DNA from: Xylona heveae TC161 | Taxonomy: Eukaryota > Ascomycota > Xylonomycetes > Xylonales > Xylonaceae | NCBI RefSeq assembly: GCF_001619985.1 | Contig: NW_017264200.1 | Span: 186,001 to 250,000 of the forward strand | Direction of reading: 5' to 3' | DNA: 64,000 nt | Shown here: piece by piece, positions 1 to 10,590 of the stretch | Numbering within the stretch: position 1 is the stretch's first letter | Layout: each line of letters starts with the position of its first letter | Position numbers and translations under genes: made by a program | Notes under the pieces: model-generated | Database searches by the model: none | What the model was told of the DNA's origin: nothing | The model's input: only the letters and a program-made list of their open reading frames with translations

Positions 1-128
1 CAGATCATGAGCCGCCAACGAAACGATCCTCCGCGGCCACGGTGAACTTCTTCATGTCATCAAAAAGGTCTTCAGCGGCGGTGAAAAATGACAAAGAACC
101 GTGTTCGACACCACCCAAACATACCCCC

Positions 129-550
129 AGGGCGGGTGACAAAAGGTATGGCAAGGGTTGAACAGGTCGGACAATCGGGGGCTACATGGCAGTCTCAGAG
201 AGTACAGTCGGGGGTGCGAGGGGTGTAGCGAGTACACTGAGCTCAACACGCGATAGCTGCATGTTTACCATCATCAATAACACAGGATGAAATTGATACG
301 CTTCTAATCACTATGCCTGAGCACATCAAGAAATGCATCAAGTGGCAGGGGAATTACACAAGTTATTACTTAGACAGAATCAATTGAATGTATAGCTCTA
401 TTGCATATGAAGCTGATGATTCCATGGGCGCCATCGCGTGCTGCCCTAAGTGTACTCGCTACACCCCCGACTGTGATCTCTGAGACTGCCATGTAGCCCC
501 CGATTGTCCGACCTGTTCAACCCTCGCCATACCTTTTGTCACCCGCCCTG
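129..550. repeat. Long imperfect inverted repeat (MITE-like or foldback)
   Basis: Positions 129-238 read on the minus strand match 450-550 on the plus strand almost base for base; the left arm has about 8 extra bases. Both arms end outward in CAGGGCGGGTGAC / GTCACCCGCCCTG and inward near AGTGTACTCGCTACACCCC. The spacer (about 239-449) shows no coding potential. Long arms with a short non-coding core suit a MITE or foldback element or an inverted duplication. No clear target-site duplication is visible outside the arms, so the class is open. Confidence 0.75.
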
Positions 551-853
551 CCCCCCAAACCTTCCTTCCTCCATTATAAACAAACGCTGCCGAATCTCCT
601 CGCAGGGAGAACCAAGTCCCATGGATTGCATGGTCCTTGGGGGTGGCGCACCTTCAATCATATTGTTGCTCTGTGAAATCAAGGATCAAATTCTTTCTCT
701 TGTCAAAGTTAAGGTTTGCAGGGAAGATGGAAGTGTTGATGCATATTGACTTGAGGAGCTAACATAGCAGGACCTGCTCTGCAGGAAACAAGGTCCAGAC
801 AATGACCTTCTCCTGACACTTGACCACTTGTTCCACAACCAGCCACAAAAATC

Positions 854-1123
854 CTACAAGCTTTGGTACATGCCTGCAGTATTCTGTAATGATGCTGAGG
901 GTGTCAGTGGGTTCAATGTAATCTGGGTCGCCTTTTTCAGATTTCTCACGGCAAGTTTGTCATATCTGCCCCGAGTCGTCCAAGTTACAGCTCCGATTTT
1001 GAAGACCTCGTTGTCCTCTAGATCAGGCTTTGCAGTGTCTACCATGACCTTGACCACATCGCTCATGTGGAAGGCCAGCAACTCTTTCCTATCCTCCTTG
1101 AAAGGGTTTGTGAAAACCGCCGG
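854..1123 (-). pseudogene. Unrecognised ORF remnant
   Basis: An open frame of about 88 codons on the minus strand with normal-looking composition (it contains the run LAFHMSDVVKVMVDTAKPDL) is preceded by an in-frame stop and has no ATG before its internal Met. It ends at a stop just before 854. It could be the 3' end of a decayed gene or an exon whose partners I cannot find. I recognise no family, and the neighbouring frames give no continuation. Confidence 0.25.
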
Positions 1124-3842
1124 GAACTACTCGCGTCCAAGATTAGTTTGGCTCTCAGGGTTTCAATAAGTTCGAATCTGGATGCATTACATAATTAAAC
1201 AACTGTCGCGGTGAGTTCACCTCCAACAACGCCCAGTCCAACGCCCAGTCCAACGTCCGTCTGTCGGGTTATTGAGCGGAATCCTGCGGCTGCGTATACA
1301 AAGCCCAAGTCATTCTTGTTGCGGTTGAAAAAATCTTGTGAAATATCCAGCAGGTGCTCTTAGTGATTGATCATGTGACGCCTGTGATGCTGATATGACT
1401 CCTCCTTTGGGATCAGAAATTCTCCGGCCGCTTCCTTTTCTTCGAGTCGGCAGAAACGAGGATCACGAAATTCATCCTGCTCTCTTCGATGGCATCCGAT
1501 TGTGTCATGGGTTCATGGTGAGATTGCTGTTGGGAGTGTCCGACAGCAACAATAGCAAGAACGAAAACAGAAATCTATTATGCCCCAATTGGCAGGAACC
1601 GCCCCACAAGGAACATGACGGCACACTGATTCTGATCTTCTTTTTTTTTTTTTTTTTTTTTTCCGTTATGCGATGAAAACTGTATATGCCACCTACGGCC
1701 TGAAGATAACATTCGAAATCCAGCACGCCCTGAGGTAGTTTGGGGGGGTGGTCGTAAGATGCTGAGTATCAATTGCCAATTGCGTGATTATCAATGGGCG
1801 CTGGAGTTGTGCTCCGAAATGTCTTGAATTGACTGTTGCTTCCGCGCAGTATCATGAGAGTAAAAGCGTCAAAGGGGCTTCTTCCTCTTTGACAACCATG
1901 TCGGATATGCTTGAGATATCTTTCTCTGAAGCCCGCTTTTTGTGGTTCTGTTTCTAAAATTTGATACATTTTAAAATGAGGTGCGGTGGATGTGCGACCA
2001 GAGAGATTGTTCCATTTGCTTTCGTTTTGAAACTGCTCCATTTACTGTCTTAAAAGCTTTATTGAGTTCTGGTTGTCTGCTTCAGCACAGATCTTGAATA
2101 AAAGATTCTTTTCGTTGTAATGGCGTTGGTGTGGCTTCCAACGTTGCCATCTGTATGAGCAAATCCCCGGCAGGCCAATGGACCAATGACCAGGACAACA
2201 GTCTTCGCTTCACAGTATGCCCACATTGCTGCAGCGACTGCAAACCTGTCAGCGAGACATTGTCTGGCGTATCTCGTTGTGTTGTTAACTATCTTCCAGG
2301 ACTTCTCGCATGCGGAATTGGTGGCGCCTTGAACCAGATGCACTGCTCCATCGGTCTCTTACGAAATCGACCCGGGATTTGAATAGGCAACGGCCGATAA
2401 CTGTTGATGCTTTTTCGGGAAGCAAACCATTGCAGGAAACTTCAGACTATCGGAATCTCGTCAGATTTGACAATGTGAAAGAGTAATGTATTAGGTCGAA
2501 TCGGGCGCCCAAGTTCGTTTAGAGCATCCATAGTTGCGTACAAATTGCAAAAACGATGAAGGAGTCTATGGCAAAACTAATACTAGCTCCTTGTAAGAAA
2601 AGAAAAATTCAATTCACACTTGAGATTGGAGTTTACCATTTTTCTTTACGGGCTCAAGGTTGCGGCAAATGTATGGCAATACAGTGGAAGCAAGTCAATC
2701 CAAACCACTTTTCTGGTGTCCGCTTCTCAGTCTCTGTAAAGCTGCTACAGAAGGATGTTAAAGTTCAATCGTAGACACAACTGGATTCTCTCTGGCGGGC
2801 CCTGCGTGGATTGCCTGTTCCTGGTCCGCCCCGAGGTCGAATTGTTTTGGAGCTTGGTAGGTGGTCAGCCGGTCTTATATAGTGTTGAAGATGAATGATT
2901 ATTGATTGTGGATTGTTGAATACAATTCATTGTTTGATTCAATTGATTGCTTCAATACATTGTGTTTTCCATTTGAGTCACTAGTTTGCTTCAATACCCT
3001 TAAGGCCGTTGATCCTTGAATGAAGCCGAATCACTCCAGACACTAGACAGTGAAGCCGAGGCTGAGCAATGAGCTCATTGAAGACAAACTTGCCTCCATT
3101 TCAAAGAAGCTAACACATACGCATATACACACAATGATCTAGGCCCGGAATCATAAAGTATGCAAAAGATTGGATTATTGATTGACGGGCTCAATCCTGA
3201 TTCTAGGCGTGACGGCTACCATCGAAGGAACTACATGGCTAGGAAGAGATTTGCAAATTGGCAATCTCATCAAAGATATGTGGCTGGTTGATTATTTACA
3301 GTATTAACAAAATATAAGGAAATAAATGTCGAAGATAGAAGGCTCAAGTCTAGTCGATATGGCCCATGGAGCTGTACAAGTCGCGTGTACGAGTGACAAA
3401 GGAAATGATAGGAAGAATGTTTTCAAAGGTGGTATGAAGTGAAAGACAGCAGGGTAATAGTGACCGTGAGGATATAATGTATGGGGAAAAAAAAAGGAAA
3501 ACGCAAAAGGATTGACACTGGGCCCTTAGCCGAAAGGATGCTTGACCGAGGAAACAAATAAAAAAAAAAGAGATTCGCTGCCACCAACTCCAAAGAGAAA
3601 GGGACCATCCAACCAACCCCAACCGAATCGAATCGAAAAAGGCGCCCATATGTGCAACCTTGTCGTACTGTACAGTGACTGGGTATCTGAATTACACTCT
3701 ATATCGAATAAATGAATTTTTCCTGTTGGCCATACAGGGACGTGGCTCATAAAATCCCGGCCCACGTATTGTCCTTGCAAGGCAAGATTAGACCAAATAG
3801 TAGCTCGACACTTCTATAGCCGCCTAATTTAAATCAGTTTTC
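1124..3842. other. Gene-poor stretch
   Basis: No reading frame here looks like a real gene. The stretch holds a T tract of about 21 bases near 1640-1663, AT-rich sequence around 2880-3000 with repeated TTGATTGATTG-like words, and only short shadow-type ORFs on both strands. Confidence 0.5.
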
Positions 3843-4833
3843 CTATCGGATGGCCTTTGCCACCTTCTTGCTCCGTGGGGGCGCTGAAAACGTTCCGAGG
3901 AGTTCGCCCACTTCGTTCCCGTTTACAGATCGCCAACCACGCGTGGTAGTCGTCGTGGTTGGATTTTCCGCCATCGCTACCAGCCAGTGTTGCTCCTCGC
4001 TTTCTCCAGCTTTAGCCATTGAAAGGTTATTATGGCCTTGACTCGCCAGGACTTTGTCGATCAGGCGATGATAACGGTCTGATTTAGTCTCGGCAGAATC
4101 GCAATCGGCGGGTTGGTGTTGCAGGGCGAAGATGTCAATTAGTTTGCTATGGTGTTCAGATCACGTCAGTATTTCGCGTCAATAGTCTATTTTATTTATT
4201 GATTAAGCACGGGACCGCGGGGGCGAGGGGATAAGATGAGTGTGCTTGAGGCGAGGAGCGATCGTGATGGAAGGGGGATAAAAAGCGTGGGTGACGAAAA
4301 AACAAGCTCAAGAGACCAAATCTGGCAACTGGTCTTGCAACACGTCGCAATCATTGTACCAGGCGAGGCCCGCATCGCGCCGATCGGCGAGGTGGTAGAG
4401 GGAAAGGTGACATGACGAAAAGGAATAAATCATTCGTACTCTGAAGTCTGCAGGCACACTCTCTCGAGGGCCTCCCTCTCGCGCTTGATGTCTTGCTGGT
4501 CAGCCTGACTCAGGCCATTTGGAACACCATTATTCAAACCACCATAGTTGGGTGGGTATGGGTCGTCGTAGAGGAGCCGGGAGGTTTCAGGATTCTGTGT
4601 AAGGGACGCGTCAAGTCAGTCATTGCTCTGACCATGAATGGCCCATGGCGCAGGTCGTGGGGAAAGGTATAGAAAGCTGGGTGCGAAAGGGATGGAAAGC
4701 TGAGCGCAACGAGAAAAAAGAAAACAAGAGAGACGAGACGACTGCGCGTGCTGAGACAAGCAAAAGGTGTGATACTAACCTCAGCATCAGACCCAGAGCG
4801 GCCCAGGCCAAGGCAGGAAGAGCAGTTGCCCAT
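3843..4833 (-). CDS. LAMTOR1 / Ego1-like late-endosomal lipoprotein
   Basis: Three exons, 4833-4780, 4594-4440 and 4146-3843, give a 170-residue protein. It starts MGNCSSCLGLG: Gly2 fits N-myristoylation and Cys4/Cys7 fit palmitoylation, the usual dual anchor of the Ragulator/EGO scaffold on vacuole and late-endosome membranes. A short SRLL-YDDPYPPNYG segment follows, then KREREALERVC and, across intron 2, TSDKLIDIFALQ, which resembles the core helix of LAMTOR domains. The phases (0 and 2) fit both junctions. Intron 2 is long (293 nt) with a good branch site (actgac) before its acceptor; reading into it would truncate the protein after ..QTSEYE. Family role: anchoring the Rag GTPase-TORC1 amino-acid sensing complex. 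The assignment rests on the N-terminus and one motif, so it is probable, not certain. Confidence 0.72.
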
Positions 4834-6738
4834 GGAGGGCAGGAAACAACTAATGGCAACAAGTGTCGAGCTCCTTGATATCAGGAGGAAAAAGAAGGAA
4901 AGTGCCAGTCGAAGATAACACGGGCGAAAACGGCTCCTCTGCCGGTGGCCCAGTTAGGTGAGGGGAGGAAAAGATGATAAGTTCGAGTGGACTGAAGAGG
5001 TAGAGGAGGGGTGACGGGAGGTTGGGCCAAGGGAAGGGTCTATGGGCAGTAATAGACCAAGAGAAATAGAGAACCTTTTGGCGTAAGGGTGAGGCGGTTT
5101 GAAGCCGTCGGGAGGTTTGATCGCAGCAAGGACGATGGCGCCAGTACGCTGGCCCGTGTCTCAATTAGGAAAGAGCTCGGATAGGCGGGTGATGGTCCAC
5201 TATCATGGCACAGTCTAACTTTTACAAGCTAGTCTCCGGGTACTTGCGAGTCCGCGCAGGGGAAACTCGCTCGGTACTCCGTAGACGATCTGTAAGTTAC
5301 AGTTACTCCTGCAGTGACGTGATGTGATGGGGAAAGGAAGGGAAACCTCACGTCGTTCCCAAAAGGTATCCTCTCCTCCCCATTCAACCTCCATGTCCCG
5401 TTGGGGAAGGGGCATCGATACTTTTTGACATGCATGTATCTCTCATTCTTTGAAGACTGCGTTTGAGTGTGACTGAAGCAGTTGAGTGTTGAGTTCATGT
5501 GCACGCGTGTGTGAGATGGTCAATGCCACAAAAGGGAGTGTCACCCCAAGGTAGAGATGATATCTGCTATTGTGAGATGAACAGTGAGATGTTGATTGAT
5601 GAAACATGGTGATGAGATCAGACCTGGTCTCATTCTCTTCGTCTCAGCTAACACTCTCAGGGACGCTTCTCGCCTCAAATGGGGGCGCCTTATTTCTCCG
5701 TGAGGAACAGGCCGGGAAGGGCCCCCGGTTAGGCCGCAGCTCGTCTCTGCTGGCAAAACTGGGCTGCGTGTGTCTAATCCTTTTTTGAACATGAAATCAG
5801 CCACCGTTGTGCAACGTTGGCAGGATCTCCTTGAATCATATGCATAATCACTTTTGGGGCTCTTCTTTCTTTTTGCGATTTCGTCTCGTCTTTCGTGTTC
5901 CTTAAGCATATGATTCGAAATACGCGGTCTTTCGTTTTATATCCCTGCGTGTGTTCGTGTGTTCTTGCCATGGTGTTACCATGATACCATCGTTTCTCAA
6001 TTCGAATTCTGCTTTTTGCATCTCGGTATTATTCGAAATCCCGACCTTTGGAAGCACTGATTTTTCTTGCCTTCTCTGATTTGGTGCGATTACTACTCCT
6101 CTTCAACGGTTTTCTTTTGGTATCGATTTGGCCCTATCGTGAGCCTCAAAATGCAAGGCACCGAGGGCTTATAATGATGGCACCCTTGCGTGGTACTCGT
6201 CGCCTTTGGGAGAATCACTTTCTTCTCAATATTGTTTCAACCGATATCTGTCCGAGAAAGGAAATTCCTGGCGTTCTCCTTTCATTTCCACCTCCACGAG
6301 GCAGCCATGTCCTCTCCGGGTTTCACGGCCAAAAGTCTCCACGCTAAACAGCCAAGCAGAACCGTCAGACCTACTACACACTAACCCTCACTCATATCCC
6401 ACTTTCTACCTCGAAGAAAACAATACAGTATTAGTCACCCCGCGCCCCTTCTGTGGCTTCAATCACGAATATGCAAGGTCATACAAGGCCATTTACCATG
6501 TTCTCAGGAACCCCCATCGTGTATCCCCTTTGTGGAGATTGAAACAGGGAGAAACAATTGTCGTCAGCTTGTCCTCCATGTATATAATTCTGGATCACGT
6601 CGCTTTGGAATGCTGATTCTCCAGGGCCGACATCTTTCCAGCACCGTCAATTCGTTTATTGAATCAGAGGTTTCCATCCCCGGACAACCCCATTTCTTTC
6701 TTTCTTTCTCTTCTTCTATCTTTTCAATACTCGCAATC
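4834..6738. other. Intergenic region between divergent genes
   Basis: About 1.9 kb separates the LAMTOR1-like gene (-) from the Ser-rich protein gene (+). The stretch 4860-5110 is rich in GGAGG/GGGAAA words, and 6660-6735 is pyrimidine-rich (ctttctttctttctcttc) just before the ATG at 6739, as in many fungal promoters. ORFs of up to 136 codons here overlap one another and look like chance frames. Confidence 0.45.
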
Positions 6739-8892
6739 ATGCGCTCCACGCTCTCTTCTTTGGCTACGGCCCTTCTTGTTGTTTCTTCTTGTGCGCCGGC
6801 ACTCGCAAATCCACTCGCTCGAATCCTCAACGAGAGGCAAGCTAGCAATGCTTCCGACGTTTGTGTCGAGGATGAATACTATACCGCTCTGCACCAAGAT
6901 GCTGCAGAGGCCAGTCCATTCTGTAGCTCCTACATTTCAATTCCTGTCGTGACATCGACTTTGCCATATACTGTTCAGGCTCCTCAATCGTATGGCATTT
7001 TCCCATGAAATCTTTTATTCTGCTTGCTAGAATCATGTTTCTAATGAGTTATTAGTCGGACGACGACGACAACCACGCGGACAACCACTGTTCCGCTCTT
7101 TGTCACTTCAACCGTCACTACTACTCTAGTTGTTGACAGCGTAACCCTGGTTCCCAAGCACAAACGGGCTGAAGCGACGCCCGTGGCTATGCCATTGAAA
7201 GTGCGAGACATCGTCAAGCGTGACAGAGCCTCTGACCTTTCTTCCATTGGCGTGGCTCTCTCCAGCGCTTGTACTTGCTTGGACGTCACTCCTTCAACGA
7301 CTTATGTCCCTGCGACATCTACTCCTCCGGTACGTTCTTTTGCCAATCGAAGCCCTGTCTTCAAAATCCGCTTTTCTAATCTCGTCTAGGTGAAAACGTT
7401 GACCGCTGTTGTGGTGACGACCACAACGCTCTCCTCGACCGGCTATGTTACTGTACTTGTCGAGTCAACCAGGACCATCACGTCCCACACTGGAATTTCC
7501 TCGTCTAACACGTCCGTGAGCACATTGCCCAGTTCGGCTTCATCATCCGTCAGCAGCAGCGTGAGCCTGTCTTCAACTATTTCAACGCTCAGCCCTTCAA
7601 GTTCCATTGTTTCTAGCTCGTCCTCGGTATCTGTCTCTACATCAGTATCAGTATCTACCTCGGTATCCCTCTCGAGCAGTACTATTGTCAGCAGCTCCGT
7701 GATCACCAACAGCAGCTCTTCTGTCTCGTCCGTGTCCAGTGTCAGTACTGTTAGCAGCGTTTCTGTCTCAACCAGCAGCAGCATCATCTTGTCTACGGGC
7801 GTCAGCAGCAGCGTCACGAGCATTCCTCTCTCCACTGGAGTGAGCTCATCGTCAATCTTCTCAAACACGACTAGCGTACCGTCCTCCACTGGTCCTAGCA
7901 GCAGTAGTGTTCCTCTGTCAACTGGTGTCAGCAGCTCGAGCGTTCCTCTCTCCACCGGAGTTAGCTCTTCCTCTGTAGTTTCATCCTCTTCCATCTTCTC
8001 GAACAGCACAAGCGTTGCATCCTCGACCGGTGTGAGCAGCAGCAGCATTCCGCTTTCAACCGGTGTGAGCTCCTCTTCAATTTTCTCAAACACTACGAGT
8101 GTGCCGCTGTCCACTGGAGTTAGCAGCAGCAGTAGCATTCCCCTCTCCACCGGTGTTAGCAGCTCGAGTATCTCTCTTTCCACTGGAGTTTCCTCCTCGT
8201 CAATCTTCTCCAACACCACCAGCATTCCCCTTTCAACTGGTGTCAGCAGCTCCAGCATTCCTCTTTCTACCGGTGTGAGCTCGTCATCCATCTTCTCAAA
8301 TACTACTAGCGTGCCGCTTTCGACTGGGGTGAGCAGCTCGAGCATCCCTCTGTCCACCGGCGTCAGCAGTTCCAGCATTCCGCTATCTACTGGTGTTAGC
8401 TCATCGTCCATCTTCTCCAACACTACCAGTATTCCTCTTTCGACTGGGGTGAGCAGTTCAAGCATCCCGCTCTCCACCGGAGTTAGCTCGTCCTCAATCT
8501 TCTCCAACACCACGAGCATTCCTCTCTCCACTGGTGTTAGCAGCAGCAGCATCATCCTATCCACTGGCGTGAGCTCCTCGTCCATCTTCTTCAACTCCAC
8601 CACCATCTCTCTCTCCACTGGAGTCAGCAGCCGAACCTCGATCATTTCGTTTAACGTCACCTCTTCTGTACCGACCAGCATCCCGCTGAGCACCGGTTTC
8701 AGCAGCAGCAGCAGCGGTAACTTCACCATTTCCTCCACCAACTTGACTAGCTCTGTTGCTTCAAGCACTGTGCCACCTCCAACTTCGTGCACGGCTTGCA
8801 ACACCACCATCACCTTTACTGCCCTCGAGACCATATTCACTACAGCTACAATTCTTCCTCGCCGTCTCGCCGCCCGTGGCAACTGGTTTTAA
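6739..8892 (+). CDS. Secreted Ser/Thr-rich repetitive cell-surface protein
   Basis: Three exons, 6739-6989, 7056-7329 and 7390-8892, encode 675 residues. The introns are 66 and 60 nt; the first has a CTAAT branch site. Residues 1-23 form a signal peptide (hydrophobic core ending APALA), followed by an Asn/Asp/Cys region (Cys42, Cys62) and a VVTSTLPYTV-type stretch. After the CTCL motif near residue 158 the protein becomes an extreme Ser/Thr/Val region built from repeats such as STGVSSSSIPL and SSSIFSNTTS (about 7790-8640). Many NTT/NST sequons and Ser/Thr runs imply heavy N- and O-glycosylation. The C-terminus (SCTACNTTITF to RRLAARGNWF) is not hydrophobic, so a GPI anchor is unlikely. Likely a wall-associated or released mannoprotein; no enzyme domain is seen. 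The family is not recognised. Confidence 0.85.
7786..8640 (+). repeat. Coding minisatellite in the Ser-rich protein
   Basis: This part of exon 3 consists of alternating units of about 11 codons (STGVSSSSIPL) and about 18 codons (STGVSSSSIFSNTTSIPL), more than 20 in all. Units differ at synonymous positions (tcc/agc/tcg Ser, act/acc Thr) while the peptide is kept, so the array has been under protein-level constraint. Confidence 0.85.
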
Positions 8893-10590
8893 GCGCATAC
8901 TTGACATGATGGCGACGACTTGAGCCATCGTTAACCGCGATAGAGATGTGGCAACTTTGGGGAAAATTCGGTTTTATCTATAATACAATCACCGGTATCA
9001 GTGGTGTTGTTTGGTGTTGGGTATGCAATGTTCCTTGTCGCAGAGACTTGTTGCTGGAGAGTCAGAGAGACGTGCAGCGCTGAGGACCCTAGGACGCGCG
9101 TAGTGAAAAAAGGTGGTGACTGTTGGGGAAATCATGGTAAAGCAGTGTAGTGTTAGGCCAGTGGTGGTGTTGCAGCAGGTGGAATCAACGCGCGAAGGAC
9201 AAAGAAAGCACTGTTGCGTGTGGTAAGGATACACTGGGATCAGCGACACAGGTTATACAGACAGTCGTACGACACTTTTCTCCTTTTTATTTCTTTTCCT
9301 TTGTCAGTCCTCTCTCTCTCTCTCTCTCTCTTCTTCTATCTATCTACATGTCCGGGGATGCCTCTGATGTTTTTTCCCCTCTAGCTTTTCTCTTTTCCTT
9401 ATCTCTTCTAGTCCGTGACTGATTAATTCTATACTATTTCCTTGTCTACCATCCGTGGTTCCATGGTCTATCCTACCTTCTCAATATATGCGTATTTCAC
9501 CATCGCTATGTGTGACATTGGAATTATTTCTCGTAATGCGCAAAGCACTCATATCCTGTCTTCCCAGCGGCTTCATATAGACTATAACGGTGTAAGGCTT
9601 TACTGTCACATGTCACATTTCATATTCCAGCCCTGCACAACACCAATTTGAATGACAAATCAGACTTGAACAAAATACCAACTTAATATCAAAATATCCT
9701 GGGCGCTGAGATATGAAGTATGAGGTATGACCGTATGACAGTATGACCCGTACGAGGTAGTACACCTTCACTATATCAAAAGTTTTTGGGGGAAAAAAAG
9801 ATAACATTATCGGTGCAAGACATCAAGGGCATTCGAATATTCAGAGAATCAGAGATAGATACTTGACATGACATGACATGACATGATGACAGACACGGAC
9901 AACGGACAACGGACATGTGATACGGGACATGACATAATAAACGTACAACGTACATGATACATGTAATAGACATTACAGCTAGCATATATAATAAAAGCTT
10001 GATAGCGCGGCACTGCGGCAATAAGTGCAGCGATAATAGAAAGGGGAAGGACAAAAAAAGGAGCCATTCTTCTTCCAATTTTTTTTTGGTATTCATTTCG
10101 CATCATGCTTTTTCACGTCCAAGAAATTTTCAATTTCAGGCCCAAGAGAATTCCAATTGCAAAATTAAACCCAAAAAGTAAAAGAAATAAAATGATATAA
10201 GATGAAAAATAACAGAAAACAGGGGGGGAAAGTAAAGAACTCCCCTCCCCTCCCAAAAAAAAAACAAAAAAAAACAAAAAAAAAATAAAATAAAATAAAA
10301 GCAAAGCAAAGCAGCGTGAGCTGGTGCGGTGTAGCCGCAGGACCGACAAAAACAAAGCAGAGATACCTACGAAAAGAAGAAAGAGTAAAGAAAGAAAAGG
10401 ACAACGTAGCAGCAGCAGCAGCCGTAGGGGGTATTGAGCTTGCGGAGTTTGGGCAAGATTCCTGAAGAAAACGAGGCAAGAAAACCAAACGAGAGAAGAC
10501 GGGGAGCGGGATGAGGGAGCGAAAGAGAAAAACCAAATTATGAAGAGAAGATTTAGGCGGGAAAAAAGGTGGGATTTAGACGGTCAAATG
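8893..10590. other. Convergent 3' region with simple repeats
   Basis: This lies between the 3' ends of the Ser-rich gene (+) and the zinc-cluster gene (-). It holds a (CT)n tract near 9310-9331, tandem ACATG units near 9864-9886, and an A/AAAC-rich tract at about 10250-10300 upstream of a purine-rich run to 10560. These probably lie in 3' UTRs or spacer. No convincing coding frame. Confidence 0.6.

Noticed and set aside
7443-8882. 479-codon open frame antisense to the Ser-rich protein
   Set aside because: It mirrors the repeat array: agc/tcc/act codons read backwards give LLTPVERG-type repeats. No start context, domain or splice structure, and the sense protein has a signal peptide and introns.
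9310-9331. CT dinucleotide tract as an origin or regulatory signal
   Set aside because: Simple microsatellite between convergent genes; nothing specific supports a function.
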